5,845 nucleotides of DNA. Origin: JBFWQM01 sp050249455 (GTDB taxonomy: Bacteria; Pseudomonadota; Alphaproteobacteria; MPNO01; VGEU01). The stretch covers positions 1 to 5,845 of the forward strand of contig JBFWQM010000296.1 of the NCBI GenBank assembly GCA_050249455.1, in the 5' to 3' direction. Positions within the stretch are counted from its first letter, which is position 1. The number at the start of each line of letters is the position of its first letter. The notes beneath the pieces were generated by a model that was given only the letters and a program-made list of their open reading frames with translations, searched no databases and was not told where the DNA came from. Both the position numbers and the translations under genes were made by a program. Positions 1 to 5,084 of this stretch are shown here, piece after piece.

Positions 1-389
1 CCGACCTGATCGCCGGCTTCCCGACCGAGACGGAGGAGATGTTCGCCCGCACGCTCGACATCGTCGACGAGTGCGGCATCGCGTACCTGCACGTCTTCCC
101 CTACTCCGAGCGCGCCGGCACGCCGGCTGCGAAGATGCCGGCAGTGCCGAAGCCGGTGCGGCGCGAGCGCGCGGCGCGGCTGCGCGCGGCCGGCGCGGAG
201 CGGCTCGATGCGTTCCTCGACGCGCACGCGGGCCGCACGGTGCAGGTGCTGGCCGAGGACGGCGACGCCGGGCGGGCAGAGGACTACGCGCCGGTCGCGC
301 TCGACCGCCCCGCGACGCCGGGCAGCATCGTCGCCGCGCGGATCACCGGCCGCCGCGATGCGACCCTGACAGCCGAGGCGCTGGCATGA
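1..389 (+). CDS. mtaB: tRNA (N6-threonylcarbamoyladenosine(37)-C2)-methylthiotransferase MtaB, 3' part
   Basis: Radical-SAM methylthiotransferase that converts t6A37 to ms2t6A37 in tRNAs reading ANN codons; cytosolic. The gene enters from the left edge; codons run from base 3, giving 128 C-terminal residues of a protein that is usually 400-430 long. Seen: the end of the radical SAM barrel (DLIAGFPTET at the start, then LHVFPYSERAGTPAAKMP, typical of the MtaB/MiaB group and closest in wording to MtaB). An Arg/Ala-rich helical linker follows, and then a C-terminal TRAM-like domain (about residues 73-128, with GRAEDYAPVAL). The two Fe-S cysteine clusters lie upstream and cannot be checked. The stop TGA overlaps the ftsY start (ATGA), so the two genes are very likely co-transcribed and translationally coupled. 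MiaB or RimO are less likely because of the HVFPYSERxGTPA wording. Confidence 0.9.
   Translation, partial: DLIAGFPTETEEMFARTLDIVDECGIAYLHVFPYSERAGTPAAKMPAVPKPVRRERAARLRAAGAERLDAFLDAHAGRTVQVLAEDGDAGRAEDYAPVALDRPATPGSIVAARITGRRDATLTAEALA
375..378 (+). promoter_or_regulatory. Ribosome binding site of ftsY
   Basis: GAGG lies inside the last codons of mtaB and ends 7 bases before the ATG at 386. Its good spacing fixes the ftsY start at the ATGA overlap rather than further upstream, where the open frame is only an antisense-like shadow of mtaB. Confidence 0.6.
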
Positions 390-1336
390 GCGAGGAGAAG
401 GAGAAACGCGGCGGCTGGCTGTCGCGGCTGCGCCAGGGGCTCGCGCGCACCTCGCAGCGCATCTCCGAAGGCATCACCGCGATCTTCACCAAGCGCAAGC
501 TCGACGAGGCGGCGCTGCAGGAGCTCGAAGAGGTGCTGATCGCCGCCGACATCGGCGTCGCCACCGCCGCCAAGCTGACCGCCCAGCTCGCCAAGACCCG
601 GTTCAACCAGGAGGTCGCGGTCGAGGAGGTCAAGGCGTCGCTGGCCGAGGACATCGCCGCGATCATGGCGCCGGTCGCAAAGCCGCTGCTGCTCGACCCG
701 GCGAGGAAGCCGCATGTCGTCCTCGTCGTCGGCGTCAACGGCTCTGGCAAGACCACCACGATCGGCAAGCTCGCCAAGCTCTATCGCGACGACGGCAGGA
801 AGGTCGTGCTCGCCGCCGGCGACACGTTCCGCGCCGCCGGCGTCAGCCAGCTCCAGATCTGGGGCGAGCGCATCGGCTGCCCGGTGGTGGCGCGCCCGAC
901 CGGCGCCGACGCCGCCGGCCTGGCTTTCGACGCGCTGGAGTTCGCGCGCAAGGAGAATGCCGACCTGCTCGTCGTCGATACCGCCGGCCGGCTGCAGAAC
1001 CGCGCCGACCTGATGGCCGAGGTGCAGAAGGTTATCCGCGTCCTGAAGAAGCTCGACCCGGAGGCGCCGCACAGCACGCTGCTGGTGCTCGACGCGACGA
1101 CGGGCCAGAACGCGCACTCCCAGGTGGAGATCTTCCGCGAGATGACCCAGGTCAGCGGGCTGATCGTCACCAAGCTGGACGGCACCGCCCGCGGCGGCGT
1201 GCTGGTGGCGCTGGCCGAGCGTTTCGGCCTGCCCGTCCACGCGATCGGCGTCGGCGAGGGCGCCGACGACCTGCGCCCGTTCGACGCCATGTCGTTCGCC
1301 CGCGGGCTGGTGGGGCTGGAGACCGAAGCGCCCTAG
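386..1336 (+). CDS. ftsY: Signal recognition particle receptor FtsY
   Basis: SRP receptor GTPase. It forms a paired GTPase complex with Ffh on ribosomes making membrane proteins and hands them to SecYEG at the inner membrane. The product is 316 residues, without the long acidic A domain of the E. coli protein, which is common outside enterobacteria. Seen: a basic amphipathic N-terminal helix (about residues 8-35) suited to membrane targeting, then the four-helix N domain (about 36-100). The G domain follows, with the P-loop GVNGSGKTTT (116-125), the insertion-box motif DTFRAAGVSQL (146-156), DTAGR (198-202), TKLDGTARGG (262-271), GVGEG (288-292) and the closing DLRPF (295-299). All nucleotide-binding motifs are intact. 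The usual DTFRAAAxEQL wording is altered at two places (Gly for Ala, Ser for Glu). The start is set by a GAGG site and the 4-base overlap with mtaB. The stop TAG shares a CTAG with the convergent gene. Confidence 0.97.
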   Translation: MSEEKEKRGGWLSRLRQGLARTSQRISEGITAIFTKRKLDEAALQELEEVLIAADIGVATAAKLTAQLAKTRFNQEVAVEEVKASLAEDIAAIMAPVAKPLLLDPARKPHVVLVVGVNGSGKTTTIGKLAKLYRDDGRKVVLAAGDTFRAAGVSQLQIWGERIGCPVVARPTGADAAGLAFDALEFARKENADLLVVDTAGRLQNRADLMAEVQKVIRVLKKLDPEAPHSTLLVLDATTGQNAHSQVEIFREMTQVSGLIVTKLDGTARGGVLVALAERFGLPVHAIGVGEGADDLRPFDAMSFARGLVGLETEAP

Positions 1337-2874
1337 GACGCCGGGCAGCCGTCCTCTGCCCCGACCTCTTCCGCGAACGCGCGGTGGAGGTAGACCAGCC
1401 GCTCGCCCACCGCATCGACGTCGACGGTGACCGCGCAGTAGGCCTGCGCGAACCGCGGGTCCGCGGCGACCTGGCGCCGGTAGGCGAAGTTGGGCGCGTG
1501 CCCGACGTGGAAGACGACGATGTCGGGCGCCCGTTCGAGGAGGTAGTCGAGGTCGCCGAGCTCGTGCCCGAGTGAGCCGGCGCCGAAGTCGTCCGGACGG
1601 CGGTTGGGCAGTTCGAGGTCGTTGAGGCCGAGCAGGTCGATGCTCTCGAACTCGGTCCAGTACGGCAGGCAGCCCGCGGCGGTGACCGCGATGACGGGCT
1701 CGTGATCCTCGAAGCGATCGCGCAGGGTCGCGGCGAGCGCGCGGCAATCCCACTCCCACCGCTCCGCCTTCGCGCGCTGGTGCGCCGGCACCGCGAACTG
1801 GAACGCGGCGAAGAAGACGGCGAGGGCCGCCGCCGCCCGGACCGACGGCCACCCGATCCGCGTACTGCGGCCGGCTCGGCCGGGCGCCGACGCCGCCGAT
1901 TGCGTCCGCACGATGATCACGAGGACGATGGCGATGACCGGCGTGAAGTGGCGGAAGCCGGGAAAGATGTCGCCGCCGATCGCCACGAGGTAGGCGACCC
2001 ACGCCAGCGTCGCCAGCGCGCCCGCCCTGAGCGCGTCGTCGCGATCCTTCCCTGCCCGCAGCCAGCACGCCATCGCGGCCGCCAGCAGCGGCGCCAGGGC
2101 CAGCACGCCGTCCCCGACGTAGTCGATGCCGGCGAACACGCGCTCGGGCGTGAAGCCGAGCTTGACGCGTGCGGTGTTGGGCACGGCAGCGCCGTAATAG
2201 AAGAGCCGGAACAGCACCTGCGCGGCCGCCGCCGCGACAGGCAGCGCCGCCAGCCGTGCCGCGGCGGACAGCCGGTGCGGCCACGGCAGCCGGAAGCACA
2301 GGATCGAAAGGCTGAACGCGCCCGCGAAGAGAATGCCGTCCAGGCGCGCCAGGGCGAGGACCCCGAACAGGGCCGAGGCGCCCCACAGGCGTCGGTGGTC
2401 CCGCGCCTCCCGCCAGCCGGCGAGCGCGAGGTAGCCGAAGAAGAGGCAGAACAGCACCAGCGGCTGCTCGAGGCCGCCGATGGCCCAGATCGCCAGCGTG
2501 TGGGCGCTCGCGCCCAGCGCGAGCAGCCATGGCATCGCCGGCGACCGGCCGCCGCGTCGCCGGCCGATCACCACGAACGCGCCGACCACGGCGCCGGTAA
2601 GCACGAGCCCGAGGATGCGCGCGGCAGCGACCGGATCCGCCCCCAGCGCCGCCGCCGCCGCGATCAGGAGAATCCATCCGAGGTTGCTGTAGCCCTCGAC
2701 GTAGTAGCCGTCGTTCCACGTCAGGCCCTGGCCATCGGCCAAGCGTGCGGCGTAGCGCAGCGATATCAGCGCATCGTCGGAGATAAAAGGATAATAGTGA
2801 TAACAACATAGAATAACATATATTAGAGAGGTAGTTAATATCACATTGGAAAACGACAACTTTCGGTCGAGCAT
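1333..2874 (-). CDS. Polytopic membrane glycosyltransferase, GT-C type (ArnT/AftB-like)
   Basis: Probable inner-membrane enzyme using a polyprenyl-phosphate sugar donor; the acceptor cannot be inferred. The product is 513 residues. Seen: TM1 at about 8-29, followed by the acidic first-loop motif SDDALISLRYA (32-42), whose Asp pair is the expected GT-C catalytic or metal site. Next come GQGLTWNDGYYVEGYSNLGW (48-67), GLEQPL (134-139), RLDG (177-180), YYGAAVPNTARVKLG (226-240) and GGDIFPGFRHFTPV (300-313). This order resembles bacterial relatives of the mycobacterial arabinofuranosyltransferase AftB. About 10-11 hydrophobic segments end near residue 363. A soluble C-terminal domain follows (364-513) with TAAGCLPYW and DLLGLNDLEL. 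An in-frame TAG lies directly before the ATG, so translation cannot start further upstream, and TM1 requires a start close to here. No clear Shine-Dalgarno site is visible. The first 31 codons are AT-rich (ATA, TTA, CTA, TGT, TAT), whereas the rest is GC3-rich. The gene is convergent with ftsY, overlapping it at the stop codons. Confidence 0.82.
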   Translation of the reverse strand: MLDRKLSFSNVILTTSLIYVILCCYHYYPFISDDALISLRYAARLADGQGLTWNDGYYVEGYSNLGWILLIAAAAALGADPVAAARILGLVLTGAVVGAFVVIGRRRGGRSPAMPWLLALGASAHTLAIWAIGGLEQPLVLFCLFFGYLALAGWREARDHRRLWGASALFGVLALARLDGILFAGAFSLSILCFRLPWPHRLSAAARLAALPVAAAAAQVLFRLFYYGAAVPNTARVKLGFTPERVFAGIDYVGDGVLALAPLLAAAMACWLRAGKDRDDALRAGALATLAWVAYLVAIGGDIFPGFRHFTPVIAIVLVIIVRTQSAASAPGRAGRSTRIGWPSVRAAAALAVFFAAFQFAVPAHQRAKAERWEWDCRALAATLRDRFEDHEPVIAVTAAGCLPYWTEFESIDLLGLNDLELPNRRPDDFGAGSLGHELGDLDYLLERAPDIVVFHVGHAPNFAYRRQVAADPRFAQAYCAVTVDVDAVGERLVYLHRAFAEEVGAEDGCPAS

Positions 2875-3003
2875 CTAGTGAAAAATTCCATTATGATTTT
2901 AGAGGGACGAGCTCTGAGGTAAATTGGATTTGATTTTTTGAATGACTACCGAATACATCCATCGAATGTCAATTTCGACGATACGATTATTTTCTAAGTG
3001 GAT
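2781..3003. other. AT-rich island covering the glycosyltransferase 5' end and upstream region
   Basis: By hand count 72 of 220 bases (2781-3000) are G or C, about 33%, while both flanks are strongly GC-rich. The edges are sharp: near codon 31 of the glycosyltransferase gene on the left and about 125 bases before the transporter start on the right. The non-coding part (2875 to about 3003) contains only tiny open frames and no recognisable RNA gene. It probably holds the glycosyltransferase promoter. I see no transposase, flanking tRNA or clear direct repeats at the edges. The stretch from 3004 to 3099 returns to GC-rich DNA with no gene that I can support. Confidence 0.75.
2944..2972 (-). promoter_or_regulatory. 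Possible promoter for the glycosyltransferase gene
   Basis: On the minus strand a perfect TTGACA (2972-2967) is followed after 17 bases by a weak -10 (GTAGTC, or TAGTCA one base further). It would give a leader of about 65 bases. A second candidate is a -10-like CATAAT at 2895-2890 without a good -35, which would leave a leader under 10 bases. In AT-rich DNA such matches arise by chance, so only the orientation and location support the call. Confidence 0.3.
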
Positions 3004-3099
3004 TAGCGTCGCCTGCGCCGCATGACGGGTTCCGCCGTTTTCGCCGCGGCATGCAATGGCCGGATGACGGCGCCCGCGACACGGGCCCCGATTACGGCG

Positions 3100-3127
3100 T
3101 TGGCTGGCGTGACCCCTGTGCTAGACA
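3100..3127 (+). promoter_or_regulatory. Extended -10 promoter, leaderless start of the first transporter gene
   Basis: TTGGCT (3100-3105) is followed by a 16-base spacer and TAGACA (3122-3127), with the extended -10 TG at 3119-3120, giving TGCTAGACA. The expected transcription start, 6-8 bases after the -10, falls at 3133-3135, on the ATG at 3134. No Shine-Dalgarno sequence precedes the gene, which agrees with a leaderless mRNA. The hexamers are seen; the transcript start is inferred. Confidence 0.5.
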
Positions 3128-3133
3128 GTGCCG

Positions 3134-4051
3134 ATGCCAGCCGCCGCTGCACCCGCCCCCGGACGCGAGGTCCGCAACATTGTCCATGCCGTGGCGTGGA
3201 TGTTGTCGGGCGGCGTGGCGTTCGCCGCCATGATCATGTTCGTGCGCGCGCTCACCGACACCATCTCGGCGTTCGAGCTGGCGTTCTGGCGGGCGTTCAT
3301 CGGCTGCCTGATCATGCTGCCGGTGATGCTGCGGGTCGGCACGCGCATGCTGAAGACGCGGCGGCCGGGGGCGCATGCGCTGCGCAGCCTGGTCCAGTAC
3401 CTCGGCATCGCGCTGTGGTTCTATTCGATCGCCGACATCAACCTGTCGGAAGGCATGGCGCTGCAGTTCACCGTGCCGCTGTTCACCATCGCCATGGTCG
3501 CGGTGGTGTTCAAGGAGCGGGTCGGCGGCTTCCGCTGGCTTGTCACCCTGATCGGCTTCGGCGGCGTGCTGGTGGTGCTGCGGCCGGGGCTGCACGCGGT
3601 CAGCGACGTGGCGGTGATTGTCCTGGTGTCGGCATGGTTCTACGCGATGGCGAACGTCGTGGCCAAATCGCTGCAGCGCACCGAATCGAGCGAGACCATC
3701 GTCTTTTACATGAACCTGATGCACGTGCCGATGGCGCTGGCGCCGGCGCTGGTCGTGTGGACCGGGCCGGCGCTGGCCGACTGGCCGGCGGTGCTCGGCA
3801 TGTCCGTCACCGCGAGCATCGCCCATTACTGCCTGGCGCAGGCGATGCGGCTGGCGCCGATCAGCGTCATCATGCCGGTCGACTTCATGAAGCTGCCGCT
3901 GGTGGCCGGCTTCGCCTGGCTGTTCTTCGGCGAAGGCAGCGATCCGCTGACGTGGGTCGGCGCGGCCGTGATCTTCGGCGCGACCTGGGTGCTGATGCGT
4001 CGCGAGACGCGGCGCGCCCGTGCCGCCGACGCGCGCACCGCGGCGGCGTGA
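3134..4051 (+). CDS. DMT superfamily transporter with two EamA domains (first of a tandem pair)
   Basis: Inner-membrane carrier of the drug/metabolite transporter superfamily; the substrate is unknown and cannot be told from sequence. The product is 305 residues, normal for a 10-TM protein with two EamA repeats. Seen: TM1 from about residue 16, the FELAFWRAFIG motif after it, VPLFTIAMVAVVFKERVGG (114-132) with the KERxG loop closing the first repeat, GVLVVLRPG (144-152), then the second repeat with IVFYMNLM (189-196) and PVDFMKLPLVAGFAWLFFGE (248-267). A short Arg/Ala-rich cytosolic tail ends the protein. Two starts are open: GTG 3128 and ATG 3134, with a TAG in frame at 3122. ATG was chosen because the promoter just upstream would begin transcription there, and GTG would then not be transcribed. 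The wording resembles alphaproteobacterial EamA proteins sometimes annotated as S-adenosylmethionine or amino acid exporters, but that is not evidence of substrate. Confidence 0.9.
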   Translation: MPAAAAPAPGREVRNIVHAVAWMLSGGVAFAAMIMFVRALTDTISAFELAFWRAFIGCLIMLPVMLRVGTRMLKTRRPGAHALRSLVQYLGIALWFYSIADINLSEGMALQFTVPLFTIAMVAVVFKERVGGFRWLVTLIGFGGVLVVLRPGLHAVSDVAVIVLVSAWFYAMANVVAKSLQRTESSETIVFYMNLMHVPMALAPALVVWTGPALADWPAVLGMSVTASIAHYCLAQAMRLAPISVIMPVDFMKLPLVAGFAWLFFGEGSDPLTWVGAAVIFGATWVLMRRETRRARAADARTAAA

Positions 4052-4058
4052 GACGACG

Positions 4059-5021
4059 ATGGACCTGAGCGCGTCCGCCGCACGACCGCGCCGCACGTCC
4101 GACATCCTGCGCGGGGTCCTCTGGTTCTTCGTCTCGATGGCGTGCTTCGTCGCCATGGCGGTGGCGGTGCGCGACCTGCGCGATACCATGAACCCGTTCG
4201 AGGTGCTGACCTGGCGCAGCATGGTCGGCCTGCTGCTCACCCTCCCGTTCGTCGTGCGCGGCGGCCTGCGCAACCTGCACTCGCCGAACTTGCGCATCCA
4301 CGGCGTGCGCAACACCGTCCATTTCTGCGCCCAGGCGACGTGGGTCTACGCCCTCATGCTGCTGCCGCTGGTGGAGGTGACGTCGCTGGAGTTCTCCATC
4401 CCGCTGTTCACCGCGATCCTGGCGCCGCTGATCCTCAAGGAGCGGGTCGGCGCCCAGCGCTGGGGCGCGATCGCGCTCGGCTTCGTCGGCGTGCTGATCG
4501 TGCTCCGGCCCGGCACCGGCGCGGTCAGCCCGGCGGCGCTGATCATGCTGGCCGGCGCCACCGGCTATGCGCTTTCCGGCGTCCTGGTGAAGCTGATGAC
4601 ACGCAGCGAGCGGGCCAGCACCATCGTCTTCTACATGAACCTGATGCAGTTCCCGCTCGGCCTCGTCTCGGCGCTCGCGGTCGGCTGGACCGGCGCCGAT
4701 TGGGGCGACGCCTGGGCGATCCTGGTGCTGGGCGCGACCGGCGTGTTCGCCCACTACGCGATCGCGCGCGGGCTTGCGCTCGCCGACATCACGATCCTCT
4801 ATCCGCTCGACTTCCTGCGCCTGCCGTTCATGGCGCTGATCGGCTGGCTGCTCTATGCCGAGGGCATGGACCTGTGGGTCGTCGTCGGCGCCGTCGTGAT
4901 CTTCGCCGCCGACCTCTACCTCGTCCTCACCGGCGCCCGCCAGGCGCGGATGAAGGCGGGCGAGAATCGCGGCGCGGCCCCACCCCCGCCCAACCCTCCT
5001 CCGTCGAGGGGGAGGGCTTAG
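4059..5021 (+). CDS. DMT superfamily transporter with two EamA domains (second of a tandem pair)
   Basis: Paralogue of the gene before it; substrate unknown, inner membrane. The product is 320 residues with 10 likely membrane segments. Seen: TM1 about 17-36, FEVLTWRSMVG (47-57), IPLFTAILAPLILKERVGAQRW (114-135), GVLIVLRPG (144-152), TIVFYMNLMQFPLG (188-201), YPLDFLRLPFMALIGWLLYAEG (248-269) and a last TM about 272-291. KERVG, VLRPG, TIVFYMNLM, AHY and DF-x-x-LP are shared with its neighbour at matching positions, so the pair arose by duplication and then diverged considerably. The ATG lies 7 bases after the previous stop with only a weak GAG-like site, suggesting translational coupling in a two-gene operon. 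An earlier in-frame GTG at 4020 would overlap the first gene by 32 bases and adds no conserved sequence. The last 16 or so residues, rich in Pro, Gly and Arg, are encoded by the intergenic repeat. Confidence 0.9.
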   Translation: MDLSASAARPRRTSDILRGVLWFFVSMACFVAMAVAVRDLRDTMNPFEVLTWRSMVGLLLTLPFVVRGGLRNLHSPNLRIHGVRNTVHFCAQATWVYALMLLPLVEVTSLEFSIPLFTAILAPLILKERVGAQRWGAIALGFVGVLIVLRPGTGAVSPAALIMLAGATGYALSGVLVKLMTRSERASTIVFYMNLMQFPLGLVSALAVGWTGADWGDAWAILVLGATGVFAHYAIARGLALADITILYPLDFLRLPFMALIGWLLYAEGMDLWVVVGAVVIFAADLYLVLTGARQARMKAGENRGAAPPPPNPPPSRGRA

Positions 5022-5060
5022 AAGCCCCCTCCCCTCGTGGGAGGGGGCTGGGGGAGGGGA
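4979..5060. repeat. GC-rich palindromic (REP-like) element with two hairpins
   Basis: An interrupted palindrome. The outer C-rich arm (about 4979-4990) and G-rich arm (about 5048-5060) are imperfect reverse complements. They enclose two hairpins: 4994-5002/5008-5016 (9 bp with one G-U, loop GTCGA) and 5023-5033/5039-5049 (11 bp, perfect, loop CTCGT). The CCCTCC/GGAGGG wording is like that of dispersed intergenic repeats in GC-rich alphaproteobacteria. Only one copy is visible in this window, so its dispersed nature is inferred. It overlaps the 3' end of the second transporter gene. Confidence 0.65.
5023..5049. terminator. Hairpin between convergent genes, possible bidirectional terminator
   Basis: Perfect 11-bp stem (AGCCCCCTCCC and its complement) with a 5-base loop. 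It begins 2 bases after the transporter stop and lies 36 bases beyond the stop of the opposing dehydrogenase gene. There is no T tract on either side, so it is not a standard intrinsic terminator. A role in stopping or protecting both transcripts is inferred from position only. Confidence 0.4.
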
Positions 5061-5084
5061 CGCCTCCGCCTCCCGCCCGAGCCT

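Noticed and set aside
284..2809. 841-codon open frame on the minus strand spanning mtaB, ftsY and the glycosyltransferase gene
   Set aside because: A frame shadow of GC-rich DNA: Arg/Gly/Ala-rich low-complexity translation, no domain, and it overlaps genes with clear family motifs on both strands.
1702..2811. 369-codon plus-strand open frame antisense to the glycosyltransferase gene
   Set aside because: Translation is dominated by Arg, Glu, Gln and Ala with no motif; it mirrors GC3-rich codons of the real gene.
2820..2841. Inverted repeat ATATTA-N10-TAATAT as an operator
   Set aside because: Arms are only six A/T bases in AT-rich DNA and lie inside codons 12-19 of the glycosyltransferase gene; chance is sufficient.
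2841..2891. 16-codon minus-strand open frame (ATG at 2891) overlapping the glycosyltransferase start, a possible upstream regulatory ORF
   Set aside because: No ribosome binding site, its ATG overlaps a -10-like CATAAT, and short frames are expected by chance here.
2894..2923. Nine-codon plus-strand open frame in the AT-rich region
   Set aside because: Too short, no ribosome binding site and no conservation evidence available.
3072..3086. Hairpin GCCCG-CGACA-CGGGC upstream of the first transporter
   Set aside because: Only 5 bp with no T tract; common by chance in GC-rich DNA.
3022..4068. 348-codon plus-strand open frame over the first transporter
   Set aside because: Out of frame with the EamA protein and made of Arg/Gly/Ala/His-rich sequence without any domain.
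3092..4754. Long minus-strand open frames antisense to the two transporters
   Set aside because: His/Arg/Asp-rich low-complexity products typical of antisense frames opposite hydrophobic membrane proteins.
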